This document shows, piece after piece, positions 1 to 8,470 of a DNA stretch of 64,000 nucleotides. A program made the translations under genes and the position numbers. This DNA is from Providencia sp. R33. Its GTDB lineage: Bacteria > Pseudomonadota > Gammaproteobacteria > Enterobacterales > Enterobacteriaceae. Position 1 is the first letter of the stretch; each line of letters starts with the position of its first letter. Location: positions 3,286,001-3,350,000 of the forward strand of contig NZ_CP072453.1 of the NCBI RefSeq assembly GCF_019343475.1, read 5' to 3'. The notes beneath the pieces were generated by a model that saw only the letters and a program-made list of their open reading frames with translations, ran no database searches and was not told where the DNA came from.

Positions 1-1003
1 TGTCATAACCCATCACACGTAATGCATTGTTTACCGTGTTTTCACTCATTGGTTTCCTTGAGTTATGATCGCCGATAAAGATCAGTTCGTGGTTGCCGCT
101 GAATTGATAGATCTGTTTTAAGATCTCAATAGCTTGTCGGCTTAAAGGCACTAAATGAGTAGTACGCATTTTTGATCCGCGATGTGAGTGTTTAACCCCT
201 TCTATCTCTTCGCGTTCAGCAGGGATCGTCCACATGGCATTATCAAAATCGATTTCATCCCAACGAGCAAAGCGCAATTCACTGGAACGAATGAAGACTA
301 ACAAGGTAAGTTTGACTGCAAGTTTAGTTAAAGGTCTTCCCTTATAATCATCAATGCGTTGTAAGAACTCAGGTAGGCGTTTAAGCTCTAATGCCGCTCT
401 ATGAACTCGTTTGCCTGTCGCAACTGCGCCAGCCATATCTTGTGCTGGGTTATAGTCGATTAAACCGCTTTGTACGGCATAACGCATTATGGCTGTAACA
501 CGTTGTTGTAAACGCGCAGCAACCTCAAGACGTCCAGACATCTCTACGGCCTTAATGGGTTCGAGGAGATCGCGAGTTTTCAGTTCGGCAATATTACGTT
601 TGCCAATAGCCGCAAAGATATTGTCCTCAAGGCTTTTGAGTACTCGATGGCTATGTCCTTCAGACCATTTCTTATTCGTCGCGTGCCAATCGCGAGCAAT
701 CTTCTCGAAAGTGTTAAATTCCTTTTGCTGCTCTTCCTTTAATTCTTTCTTGAGTTCGCGTGGGTCGATACCTAAAGCAACTTGCTTTCTAGCTGCGTCC
801 CTTCTTTCTCTTGCATCTGCTAAAGAAATTTCAGGGTATACACCAAAAGCCATCAAATGTTGTTTACCGCCAAAGCGGAAACGGAAGCGCCAATATTTAG
901 AGCCATTGGGGTGAATATAAAGAAACAAGCCATCACTATCTGTCAGTGTATAAGCTTTCTCGTCAGGTTTAGCTGCACGAATTTTTGTATCGGTTAATGC
1001 CAT
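1..1003 (-). CDS. P4-type tyrosine recombinase (island integrase), 3' end outside window
   Basis: 334 codons are visible and the frame stays open to the window edge. The N-terminus (start MALTDTKIRAAKP) is the arm-binding domain typical of P4/IntS-family integrases, with the usual block around residues 25-60 (DGLFLYI, GSKYWRF). A SAM-like core-binding domain follows at about 100-200, then the catalytic domain: the first catalytic arginine is in FIRSSELR (Arg239) and the lysine-box region is near residue 278. The HxxR and tyrosine motifs would lie in the missing last 70 or so residues. The gene sits just downstream of the 3' end of tRNA-Leu(CAA), the usual layout of an integrase at its attachment site, and should mediate integration and excision of an island lying left of the window. 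Start chosen at the ATG preceded by AGAGGATAAAGA. Confidence 0.93.
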   Translation of the reverse strand, partial: MALTDTKIRAAKPDEKAYTLTDSDGLFLYIHPNGSKYWRFRFRFGGKQHLMAFGVYPEISLADARERRDAARKQVALGIDPRELKKELKEEQQKEFNTFEKIARDWHATNKKWSEGHSHRVLKSLEDNIFAAIGKRNIAELKTRDLLEPIKAVEMSGRLEVAARLQQRVTAIMRYAVQSGLIDYNPAQDMAGAVATGKRVHRAALELKRLPEFLQRIDDYKGRPLTKLAVKLTLLVFIRSSELRFARWDEIDFDNAMWTIPAEREEIEGVKHSHRGSKMRTTHLVPLSRQAIEILKQIYQFSGNHELIFIGDHNSRKPMSENTVNNALRVMGYD

Positions 1004-1320
1004 ATTCTTTATCCTCTACACCCCAGAGTGAGTATATAAACGAGATATCTCAGATTACAGTCGATGATTTCGAGTGACATAACCAACTATGTACCTACGC
1101 CACAGGCTGCACCTTCATTGCTTTAGCATCGGTAATTAGAGATATAATGAGTATACATACATTATCGAAGCGGTGTATATACTCAGATGTATACTCACTC
1201 GGAGGTTGATGTGGGTTGAGTTAGGTTGACATGCATTGACTGAAAATACCGAGGAAACCGTGCAAACACTGGATTTCAGATACAAAAAAAGACGTCTGTT
1301 GACGTCCATTGATGTTCTTA
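1004..1320. promoter_or_regulatory. Integrase upstream region with iterated TGAGTATA motifs
   Basis: No gene is credible between the integrase start and the tRNA 3' end. The motif TGAGTATA occurs at 1029-1036 and 1148-1155, and its inverse at 1178-1185 and 1190-1197. TGAGTATACAT (1148-1158) and ATGTATACTCA (1187-1197) form a perfect inverted repeat. These are candidate arm-type integrase sites or sites for an excisionase/AlpA-like regulator; this role is inferred from position and repetition only. Confidence 0.5.
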
Positions 1321-1405
1321 TGGTGCCGAAGGCCGGACTCGAACCGGCACACCCGAAGGCGGTTGATTTTGAATCAACTGCGTCTACCAATTCCGCCACT
1401 CCGGC
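1321..1405 (-). tRNA. leuX: tRNA-Leu (anticodon CAA)
   Basis: The minus strand folds as a class II tRNA: acceptor arm GCCGGAG pairs with CTTCGGC (one G-U), discriminator A, encoded CCA at 1323-1321. The anticodon arm GTTGA-TTCAAAA-TCAAC gives anticodon CAA. The variable arm is the long type expected for leucine, and the T-arm has GGTTCGAGTCC. It closely matches E. coli leuX, a well-known integration hot spot, and its 3' end faces the integrase, so it probably carries the attachment site. The second att copy would lie outside the window. Confidence 0.97.
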
Positions 1406-1438
1406 ACTGAAGTGATGTGTTTCTTGGAAAACGCTGCC

Positions 1439-1466
1439 ATTATACTTGCCTTGTGTCCACTGGCAA
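1439..1466 (-). promoter_or_regulatory. Sigma-70-type promoter of tRNA-Leu(CAA)
   Basis: Reading the minus strand, TTGCCA (-35) and TATAAT (-10) are separated by 16 bases, about 34 bases before the tRNA 5' end. Near-consensus boxes at the expected distance support this call. Confidence 0.7.
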
Positions 1467-1686
1467 CACTTATTCGCGCTGGAGGTGATTGTTCGATTAA
1501 AAATAAAGCATATTGAACAATAATATTGGGCTCGGGTAGGAAAGCTTCTTTTGTTTATATATTGATTAATGAGTATGTTAGTTTTTTGCTAATTATTTTT
1601 ATCGTATCTATGCTTGGGTGGCTAGCGATAGACTATTATTTTTGTTAGTTTAACCGCAATCTAATGCAATGTTGAAAGGCTTTATC

Positions 1687-1773
1687 ATGGGTTTTGTTGG
1701 ATGGATAGCGACAGGGGTCGTTATTGGCATCTTAATTGGTGCAATAATGCGAATTTTCGCTAAGAAAAAATAA
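1687..1773 (+). CDS. Candidate small single-span membrane protein (28 aa)
   Basis: Encodes 28 residues starting MGFVGWIATGVV and ending IFAKKK: one hydrophobic glycine-rich segment (about residues 2-22) and a basic tail, the profile of a small inner-membrane protein. AAAGG at 1675-1679 is 7 bases before the chosen ATG; an in-frame ATG at 1669 has no Shine-Dalgarno. I do not recognise a family and no function is assigned. It lies 50 bases before an AmpH-like gene. It could be a chance ORF; the ribosome-binding site and amphipathic layout are the only support. Confidence 0.4.
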   Translation: MGFVGWIATGVVIGILIGAIMRIFAKKK

Positions 1774-1822
1774 GATTGGCTGAAAAGCCACTTGCAAACA
1801 ATCATATCGGCTGGCTCCAAAC

Positions 1823-3046
1823 ATGAAGAAATCATTTCTAAAAATTCTGTCTGTATCCGCGTTGTCCCTTGCTTTAATGGCATGTTCAACCAAGACAGAA
1901 AAAACACCTAAGTTTTTACAAGGTAATGATGTTGAATCCTCAGATTGGCAGGTTTTTGAGGGAGATAGAAGGACTTACGAGCGCGTCGCTAAGATTGTCG
2001 ATTTATATGCAAATCGTATTTTTAATGAAAGTAATGCACGAGGTATGGCGATTATCGTGATCGATAATAACCAAACGTTATCCCGTTATTATGGGGAAAC
2101 CGCACCGGGTAATGGAAAAAAACCTGGCCCTAATTCATTAATTCGTATCGCATCAGTGACCAAATTAATGACAAGCGAAATATTAATTAAGCTTGAGCAA
2201 GACAAAAAACTACTGATTACTGATCCATTACAACAGTATGCTTATCAAGGTGTTACCGTACCTGATAACGCCAGTGGGCAACCAATCCGTTTGTATCATC
2301 TTGCTAGCCACACCAGTGGTTTACCCCGTGAACAACCCGGTGGAAAATGGGGTCGACCTGTGTTTATTTGGCCGACACAAGATAACCGCTGGACATGGCT
2401 AAAAACAGGCAAGTTGGATGCGACTCCAGGAACTGAAGCCTCCTATTCAAATCTTGCTTACGATTTACTGGCGGATGCGATGGTAAAAGCGACAGGGCAG
2501 CCATATCCGCAATTATTTAGCCACTATGTGACCTCACCTGCGAAGATGACGGATACCACTTACACACCAAGTAATGCACAGTGTGCCCGTTTAATGGAAG
2601 GCACGAAACCAAGCCCTTGCCATAATACCCTTGCTGCCGCTGGTAGTGGCGGTGTGTATTCAACGCCAGCGGATATGCAAAAATGGATGCAACAATTTTT
2701 ATCAACTGATACTAACTTGCGTAAAGCGACTGCTGCACGGGAACAAGGTATTTATTTCCCTCGCGAAAAACTGTTAGAGGTGAAAGGAATGGATGTCGCT
2801 GGCCATGCTGACGGGTTAGGCCTTGGTTGGGTTTATATGAAACCGAAAAATGGCATTCCCGGCATTTACCAAAAAACCGGTGGTGGTGGTGGGTTTAATA
2901 CCTATATGGCGATGATCCCACAGCAGAACATCGGCGTTTTTGTAGTGATGACACGCAAAGATGGCAGCAAATTTAGTAAGTTAACGGTTGGAGTTAATGA
3001 TTTAGTCGCATCGCTCTCATCTAACCATGCGTATGGGAAACATTGA
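1823..3046 (+). CDS. ampH: AmpH-like penicillin-binding protein (DD-carboxypeptidase/endopeptidase), predicted lipoprotein
   Basis: 407 residues with strong similarity to E. coli AmpH (385 aa), a class C beta-lactamase-fold peptidoglycan DD-carboxypeptidase/endopeptidase. The three active-site motifs are present: SVTK (Ser111, Lys114), YSN in TEASYSNLAYD, and KTG in the run QKTGGGGG. The N-terminus is a signal peptide ending in a lipobox LMAC with Cys21, so the protein is predicted to be a lipoprotein, whereas E. coli AmpH has an ordinary signal peptide. A linker of about 30 residues follows the cysteine. The residue after the lipid cysteine is Ser, compatible with outer-membrane sorting. It stands alone, followed by a run of hairpins. 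A true resistance beta-lactamase is less likely because similarity to AmpH extends over the whole length. Confidence 0.88.
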   Translation: MKKSFLKILSVSALSLALMACSTKTEKTPKFLQGNDVESSDWQVFEGDRRTYERVAKIVDLYANRIFNESNARGMAIIVIDNNQTLSRYYGETAPGNGKKPGPNSLIRIASVTKLMTSEILIKLEQDKKLLITDPLQQYAYQGVTVPDNASGQPIRLYHLASHTSGLPREQPGGKWGRPVFIWPTQDNRWTWLKTGKLDATPGTEASYSNLAYDLLADAMVKATGQPYPQLFSHYVTSPAKMTDTTYTPSNAQCARLMEGTKPSPCHNTLAAAGSGGVYSTPADMQKWMQQFLSTDTNLRKATAAREQGIYFPREKLLEVKGMDVAGHADGLGLGWVYMKPKNGIPGIYQKTGGGGGFNTYMAMIPQQNIGVFVVMTRKDGSKFSKLTVGVNDLVASLSSNHAYGKH

Positions 3047-3409
3047 AAGGGTACCGCCGACGCTTTACAGGCAATGGCGAGCTATGCCCCTACTCTGAAA
3101 CGCGGGTTTACCCGTGTGCTTACGTTAATTGCAACAACAGCCTGACCCGTTCAGGCTGTTCAAACTGCAGGCAAACCGATTAGGTTTGGCTGCAGGTTGG
3201 ATAGGTTTTGAAAATAGACGAGGAAAATCAATTCATGATTTTCGGCTGATAACACGAAGCAGGAAAAACCAAGCTTTTATCCTGCTTTGTCAACAACCTC
3301 AACAGCCTGACTCGTTCAGGCTGTTTTTCCTTTCAGCGCTTTGTGTAATACCTCGTCCAATCTAAACGATATTCTTAAAACCTCTTCGACCATAAAGACA
3401 GGATTTAAG
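3047..3409. repeat. Cluster of five consecutive hairpins downstream of ampH
   Basis: A stretch without a credible gene holds five perfect or near-perfect hairpins: 3136-3160 (AACAGCCTGA/TCAGGCTGTT), 3165-3195 (CTGCAG and CAAACC arms), 3223-3243 (GAAAATCA/TGATTTTC), 3257-3287 (AAGCAGGA/TCCTGCTT) and 3301-3325 (same arms as the first, followed by T residues). First and last are near-identical 25 bp palindromes differing by one loop base. The last looks like a rho-independent terminator. The cluster may be a structured RNA, duplicated terminators, or a palindromic repeat element. Confidence 0.6.
3301..3328 (+). terminator. Rho-independent terminator
   Basis: Ten-base-pair stem AACAGCCTGA/TCAGGCTGTT with loop CTCGT, running into a tract of T residues. 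It would end transcripts from the ampH side before the next gene. Confidence 0.7.
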
Positions 3410-3913
3410 ATGAAAATCGCTTCTTTTTTATTACCCCACGTACTTCGCCCCAGCACCACTAAGCAAGGAAAAGTCTCTGAATTAGTTCAGCAGCTAAGAA
3501 AGATCTACAATCACCAAAGAGCTTTCCCTGCCCCTAAAAAGCCCGACAATATCGAGATAGACCTAAGCCAGCTAGATTATAACCCGTTAAAAACAAATAA
3601 AATTAAGTTGGAAAACACAAAGGAATATAAGCAACTGGTTAGTGATGCGCGCCAGCAAGTCTGGAATGAATTTGCAAAAAAGGAGCGGGAAAATGCCTAC
3701 ACTATTCAGCAATCCTATACTGCCAATGGCGGCATGTTTTCTTATGCGCAGCAGTTAGCCAATAAAAGCGGCTCGAACATTATTGGCGTTAAAGGGGAAT
3801 ATATTGGCTCATCAGATGGAGATAAGCAGCAATACCTCTTATTTCGGCCACAAACTAAATTACTCGAAATCGTCAGCAATTTGGGTAATTATTTTTTAAG
3901 TAAATGGCAATAA
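3410..3913 (+). CDS. Hypothetical protein, 167 aa
   Basis: I do not recognise this protein. The ATG at 3410 is chosen because AGGA lies 6 bases upstream; an upstream in-frame ATG at 3341 overlaps the sequence just after a terminator and lacks a ribosome-binding site. The product starts MKIASFLLPHVLRPSTTKQG, has no clear signal peptide or membrane span, and is rich in Lys, Gln and Asn with a charged middle (about residues 45-90). The C-terminal third (GGMFSYAQQLANKSGSNIIG) looks globular. It lies between an integrase/ampH region and lptG, convergent with lptG, and may be accessory. It appears full length with its own ribosome-binding site. Confidence 0.6.
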   Translation: MKIASFLLPHVLRPSTTKQGKVSELVQQLRKIYNHQRAFPAPKKPDNIEIDLSQLDYNPLKTNKIKLENTKEYKQLVSDARQQVWNEFAKKERENAYTIQQSYTANGGMFSYAQQLANKSGSNIIGVKGEYIGSSDGDKQQYLLFRPQTKLLEIVSNLGNYFLSKWQ

Positions 3914-3918
3914 AAAAA

Positions 3919-3947
3919 GGGCTGTGAAACCTGAAGGATCACAGCCC
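3919..3947 (-). terminator. Terminator of lptFG (probably bidirectional)
   Basis: Stem GGGCTGTGA/TCACAGCCC with an 11-base loop. On the minus strand it is followed by a run of seven T residues, a good rho-independent terminator 20 bases after the lptG stop. On the plus strand the T tract is poor. Confidence 0.8.
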
Positions 3948-3966
3948 TATATCAACAATAAAATGA

Positions 3967-5043
3967 TTATTTTCGTTTGACTAACAAGACAATACTGACA
4001 ATTAAGAACAGTAAACTCGGTAATATCGCAGCAATAATCGGTGGAACTGAATAGACAAGGCTCCAGTTACCAAACCCTTGGTTTAGCACGTAAAATAAGA
4101 AACCACCGACAATCCCCGATACCACTCGCACCCCCATGGGTACTGTACGTAATGGCCCGAAAATAAAGGAAACAGCCATTAACATCATAACCGCTGCGGA
4201 TAGCGGAGCTAAGATTTTTTTCCATAAACTCAGCTCATACACCGCCGCCACTTGGCCGCTCTCTTTTAAGTATGAGACGTATTGATACAGCCCACGAATT
4301 GATAGCGAATCCGCATTCAGAGAGACAATCCCCAGTTTTTCGGGGGTCAAGTTGGTTTTCCAATCAACAGTAAGCCGTTGTGAACCTGTAATTTTTTTCT
4401 CGCTGCTTAAAATCGACTCGTCCACTTGTGATAATACCCACTGCTGATTCGCTGTATCGTATTCACCACTTGAAGCAAACATTACTGATTTTAATTTTTG
4501 TTGTTCATCAAAGCGATATATAGAAACGTCTTGGATAGATGTTGAGTTATTGATACGCTGAATGTGAATGAAATCACGGCCATCTTTTGCCCACATCCCT
4601 TCGTCAGTCACCACTAATGAATTACCAACAATTTTTTCTGCACGGTAGTTTCGAGCCCACTGTTCACCCGCAGGCGCAACCCACTCACCGATAAACATCG
4701 CGACTATCACCAGAGGGATAGCTGTTTTCATCACGGACAGAGCGATTTGCAAACGCGTAAAACCAGAGGCTTGCATCACCACCAGTTCACTGCGCGAAGC
4801 CAGTGCACCAAGCCCCATTAAGGCACCTAATAAGGCCGCCATCGGAAAGAAAATATCGATATCTTTTGGCACGGTTAGTAAGGTGAAAACGCCTGCACTG
4901 AGCGCGGTGTAATCACCATCACCCACTTTGCGAAGCTGCTCGACAAATTTAATGATCCCAGACAGCGAAACCAATAAAAATAGCGTCACCAAAATGGAAT
5001 TTAGGATGGTTCGCCCGATATATCTATCTAAAACTCCAAACAT
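3967..5043 (-). CDS. lptG: LPS export ABC transporter permease LptG
   Basis: 358 residues, against 360 in E. coli. LptG pairs with LptF as the inner-membrane half of the LptB2FGC machine that extracts lipopolysaccharide and drives it toward the outer membrane. The N-terminus (FGVLDRYIGRTIL) and the conserved region GALASRSELVVMQASGFTR, which contains the coupling helix contacting LptB, are present. Three N-terminal and three C-terminal membrane spans flank a periplasmic beta-jellyroll domain (about residues 130-260). The ATG overlaps the lptF stop codon (TGATG), so the two genes are translationally coupled; a TTG one codon upstream is an alternative start. Confidence 0.96.
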   Translation of the reverse strand: MFGVLDRYIGRTILNSILVTLFLLVSLSGIIKFVEQLRKVGDGDYTALSAGVFTLLTVPKDIDIFFPMAALLGALMGLGALASRSELVVMQASGFTRLQIALSVMKTAIPLVIVAMFIGEWVAPAGEQWARNYRAEKIVGNSLVVTDEGMWAKDGRDFIHIQRINNSTSIQDVSIYRFDEQQKLKSVMFASSGEYDTANQQWVLSQVDESILSSEKKITGSQRLTVDWKTNLTPEKLGIVSLNADSLSIRGLYQYVSYLKESGQVAAVYELSLWKKILAPLSAAVMMLMAVSFIFGPLRTVPMGVRVVSGIVGGFLFYVLNQGFGNWSLVYSVPPIIAAILPSLLFLIVSIVLLVKRK

Positions 5044-6140
5044 CAAGCAGCCCCTTTACTCAGTTTAAGACGCATACGGCGCATTGGGACAGTGTTCCAC
5101 GCGTTGAGGATCACCGCCAAGACCAAGTAACCTAAGTTCACCGCCCACATGGTATAACGCGGGTCAAGATCGCCTTTATCAGCACTATTACGCAACGTAC
5201 TTTGCAGTAAGAAGAAAATGAGATACAGCAACATTGCAGGTAACATACTGAGCACACGCCCTTGACGCGGGTTCACTTCACTTAATGGCACTACCATCAA
5301 GGCCATGACCACCACAGAGAACACAATCGTTAAACGCCAGTGGAACTCTGCATTCACCTCTGGGGTATTTTCATCCCACAGTTGTAGCATGTTTTTTTGC
5401 TCAACACGGTCACTACGCGTTTCACCCGATTGATGATCCACAATCGCTTGGTAATTCACAAAATCTGTAATGCGGAAATCACGCAATAATGCGGTTCCTT
5501 CGTAGCGTGTTCCTTCATTAAGAACAACCACTTGACGACCATCTGGGTCTTCTTTCATGTAGCCACTATCTGCGACGACAACAGAAGGACGTTGTTCATT
5601 CGCTGCGCGCAATTGGGCAAGGAAAACATTTTTGAAATTGCTGCCCTTAACATCACCAATATACAGCACATAGTTGCCATCCTTGGTGGTTTTAAACTGC
5701 CCTTCCACCATCGCCGCAAGGCCTGGATTTGCTTTCGCATCTGCCAGCACTTGTTCTTGATATTGCGATGACCACGGCAGCATCCATGTAATATTGGCAA
5801 TCGCGACCATCGCTGTGATTGCGGCAAGGACTAACGCGGCTTTGACTAACACACTTTTGCCCAAACCACAGGCATGCATCACCGTAATTTCGCTTTCAGT
5901 GTAAAGTTTACTGTATGTCATCAATAGCCCAAGGAATAGGCTTAAAGGCAAGATAAGCTGCGCCATTTCAGGCACACCTAACCCCAACAAAGGAAGTACT
6001 AAGTTTGAGGGAATATTGCCCTGAACAGCTGCGCCCAGAATGTCTATCGACTTCTGGCTAAAAAAGATTAGCATCAATACAAAAAGTATGGCTAACTGAC
6101 TTTTCAGGGTTTCCCGTACCAAATATCTAATAATGATCAC
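5043..6140 (-). CDS. lptF: LPS export ABC transporter permease LptF
   Basis: 365 residues (E. coli 366). Begins MIIIRYLVRETLKSQLA, matching LptF N-termini, with six predicted membrane spans around a periplasmic domain (about 130-265). The cytoplasmic coupling segment SKLYTESEITVMHACGLGK is conserved. It is first in a two-gene operon with lptG and divergent from pepA, the same arrangement as in E. coli. The ATPase LptB and the LptA/C bridge proteins are encoded elsewhere, as is usual. Confidence 0.96.
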   Translation of the reverse strand: MIIIRYLVRETLKSQLAILFVLMLIFFSQKSIDILGAAVQGNIPSNLVLPLLGLGVPEMAQLILPLSLFLGLLMTYSKLYTESEITVMHACGLGKSVLVKAALVLAAITAMVAIANITWMLPWSSQYQEQVLADAKANPGLAAMVEGQFKTTKDGNYVLYIGDVKGSNFKNVFLAQLRAANEQRPSVVVADSGYMKEDPDGRQVVVLNEGTRYEGTALLRDFRITDFVNYQAIVDHQSGETRSDRVEQKNMLQLWDENTPEVNAEFHWRLTIVFSVVVMALMVVPLSEVNPRQGRVLSMLPAMLLYLIFFLLQSTLRNSADKGDLDPRYTMWAVNLGYLVLAVILNAWNTVPMRRMRLKLSKGAA

Positions 6141-6479
6141 GCTTATTACGCCTGTGAAAACTTGTCTTTTGGGAAGAAAATGGCTAAGTTCGTTAAATGT
6201 CTGCCATTTACTAACATATACTCTGGTTTATTGTATGGCTAGAATGATATAAAAGCATTCTCTATACTGATTGAAATATCAGAACATGCTTAATATTCGT
6301 GAAACCAGATATACTTGCCATACTTCACGTTGTTTCGCGATAAACAGCATACAACGTGAGTTATTTCGCGTATAGATGGTTAGTTTAACATAAAGAGTTT
6401 ATTCTCTATGAGGTAGATCATGCGAAACGCTAATTTTAGCGGGAGCATCGGCCTTTGTCTTTAAGATTCAGGAGAACGC
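6141..6479. promoter_or_regulatory. Divergent promoter region lptF / pepA
   Basis: This 339-base AT-rich spacer separates two divergent genes and must carry both promoters. AGGAG at 6469-6473 is the pepA ribosome-binding site. I see no repeat or ORF worth reporting in it. Confidence 0.5.
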
Positions 6480-7991
6480 ATGGAGTTTAGTGTAAAAAGT
6501 GGTAGCCCGGAGAAACAACGCAGCGCATGTATCGTTGTCGGTGTCTTTGAACCACGCCGTCTGTCCCCAATTGCTGAACAGTTGGACAAAATCAGTGACG
6601 GTTATATCAGCGCCCTGCTGCGCCGTGGCGAACTTGAAGGTAAAGTAGGTCAATCCCTGCTACTCCATCATGTGCCTAACGTTCTGTCTGAACGCATTCT
6701 ACTTATTGGTTGCGGTAAAGAACGCGAATTAGACGAGCGTCAATTTAAACAAATTATTCAGAAAACAATCAGTACTCTGAATGAAACAGGCTCAATGGAA
6801 GCAGTGTGCTTCCTAACTGAATTACATGTAAAAGGCCGCAATAACTACTGGAAAGTCCGTCAAGCCGTCGAAACAGCAAAAGAATCGCTGTATGTGTTTG
6901 ATCAACTGAAAAGTAATAAAACAGAACATCGCCGTCCACTGCGTAAATTGGTGTTTAATGTACCAACACGCCGTGAACTGACCAGCGGTGAGCGTGCAAT
7001 CTCTCACGGTCTGGCTATCGCCTCGGGTGTTAAAGCCGCTAAAGACTTGAGCAATATGCCGCCAAACATCTGTAATGCGGGTTATTTAGCGTCTCAAGCG
7101 CGCCAATTAGCAGACCTTTCAGATAGCAAACTGACCACTCGTGTGATTGGTGAAGAGCAAATGAAAGAGCTGGGTATGAATGCCTATCTGGCGGTGGGTC
7201 AAGGTTCACAAAACGAATCGCTGATGTCCATCATGGAATATAAAGGCAACCCAGACCCAGACAGCAAGCCAATCGTTCTGCTAGGTAAAGGGCTAACCTT
7301 TGACTCAGGTGGTATTTCCATCAAACCTGCCGATGGCATGGATGAAATGAAATACGATATGTGCGGCGCTGCGTCTGTTTACGGTGTGATGCGCTTTATC
7401 ACTGAGTTACAATTACCTATCAACGTGATTGGGGTTCTAGCTGGCTGTGAAAACATGCCGGGTGGCCGTGCTTATCGCCCTGGTGATATTCTTACGACCA
7501 TGTCAGGCCAAACTGTTGAAGTATTAAATACTGACGCAGAAGGCCGTTTAGTGCTGTGTGATGCGCTGACCTACGTTGAGCGTTTCGACCCTGAATTAGT
7601 TATCGATATCGCAACCTTAACGGGTGCATGTGTGATTGCATTAGGTAGCCACTACACAGGCTTGATGTCGAACCACAATCCGCTAGCCCATGAGCTGTTA
7701 AATGCATCTGAGCAAGCGGGTGACCGTGCATGGCGCTTACCGTTAGCGGATGAGTATTTTGACCAAATCACGCCGAACTTTGCGGATTTAGCCAATACCG
7801 GTGGTCGTCCTGCTGGGGCTATCACTGCAGGCTGCTTCCTGTCTCGTTTTGCGACCAAATACAACTGGGCGCACCTTGATATCGCAGGAACAGCATGGCG
7901 TTCAGGTGCAGCAAAAGGGGCAACAGGTCGCCCTGTTTCTATGTTAGCGCAGTTCTTACTGAACCGTGCTGGCTTAAATGGTGACGAATAA
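6480..7991 (+). CDS. pepA: Leucyl aminopeptidase PepA (M17), also a DNA-binding protein
   Basis: 503 residues, the same length as E. coli PepA. This hexameric two-metal aminopeptidase removes N-terminal residues from peptides, and in E. coli also acts as a DNA-binding accessory factor for XerCD recombination at cer and a regulator of carAB. The family signature [10 protein letters not shown] is present (metal ligands Asp and Glu), with [15 protein letters not shown] carrying the catalytic lysine and further ligands. The N-terminal third is the macro-like domain used for DNA contact. Strong Shine-Dalgarno AGGAG precedes the ATG. A terminator at 8028-8067 separates it from holC. Confidence 0.97.
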   Translation: MEFSVKSGSPEKQRSACIVVGVFEPRRLSPIAEQLDKISDGYISALLRRGELEGKVGQSLLLHHVPNVLSERILLIGCGKERELDERQFKQIIQKTISTLNETGSMEAVCFLTELHVKGRNNYWKVRQAVETAKESLYVFDQLKSNKTEHRRPLRKLVFNVPTRRELTSGERAISHGLAIASGVKAAKDLSNMPPNICNAGYLASQARQLADLSDSKLTTRVIGEEQMKELGMNAYLAVGQGSQNESLMSIMEYKGNPDPDSKPIVLLGKGLTFDSGGISIKPADGMDEMKYDMCGAASVYGVMRFITELQLPINVIGVLAGCENMPGGRAYRPGDILTTMSGQTVEVLNTDAEGRLVLCDALTYVERFDPELVIDIATLTGACVIALGSHYTGLMSNHNPLAHELLNASEQAGDRAWRLPLADEYFDQITPNFADLANTGGRPAGAITAGCFLSRFATKYNWAHLDIAGTAWRSGAAKGATGRPVSMLAQFLLNRAGLNGDE

Positions 7992-8027
7992 TCCCATTTA
8001 GTGACTTAGCAGTACCTCGTTAGTAAA

Positions 8028-8067
8028 AATATCCCGATGAGCAATAGCGATTCGGGATATTGTTTTT
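8028..8067 (+). terminator. Terminator after pepA
   Basis: Stem AATATCCCGA/TCGGGATATT followed by a GTTTTTT tract, about 40 bases past the pepA stop codon. Confidence 0.85.
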
Positions 8068-8168
8068 TGGGTTTTCGCTACATGTATAAAGCCATTTTGA
8101 GGCAGCTATAAAAAAGTATATAATTCAGCGTAGATATAATCTTGCGCTGACCGCTGAATAAAGCGTTG

Positions 8169-8461
8169 CCAACACCCCTACAAATTTATGTATGGCATTT
8201 TTAGCTATACCCTAAATAATTGAATTTGTAGGTAGGCGGCAAGTGCTTGAGGCCTTAGGAGCATACAAAAGTATGTGACTAAGGTGAAAGCGCGAAGCCA
8301 ACACCCCTACAAATTTATGTATGGCATTTTTAGCTATACCCTAAATAATTGAATTTGTAGGTAGGCGGCAAGTGCTTGAGGCCTTAGGAGTATACAAAAG
8401 TATGTAACTAAGGTGAAAGCGCGAAACCAACACCCCTACAAATTTAAGTATGACGGGTATA
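8169..8461. repeat. Tandem ERIC elements (two full copies plus a truncated copy)
   Basis: A 129 bp unit repeats exactly in phase at 8169, 8298 and 8427 (third partial). Full 127 bp ERIC copies can be set at 8206-8332 and 8335-8461. Both contain the ERIC core resembling GGAGCATACATAAGTATGTG (here with AAAA for ATAA) and imperfect inverted ends TATACCC...GGGTATA (intact only in the second). The first copy and the upstream remnant share an altered end (GTATGGCATTTTTAG), so tandem duplication of a 129 bp unit explains them better than separate insertions. The array fills the pepA-holC gap and reaches the holC start. Confidence 0.88.
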
Positions 8462-8470
8462 ATGGGTATT

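Noticed and set aside
489..914. 141-codon open frame on the plus strand
   Set aside because: It is antisense to the integrase, which has clear domain similarity along this stretch.
1136..1399. 87-codon open frame on the minus strand
   Set aside because: It begins inside tRNA-Leu(CAA) and runs through the integrase control region; no protein-like features.
1823..3046. AmpC-type resistance beta-lactamase
   Set aside because: Whole-length similarity and motif context fit AmpH, a cell-wall peptidase.
8169..8461. Regular 129 bp repeats as a CRISPR array
   Set aside because: Repeats are far too long, have no unique spacers, and match ERIC structure.
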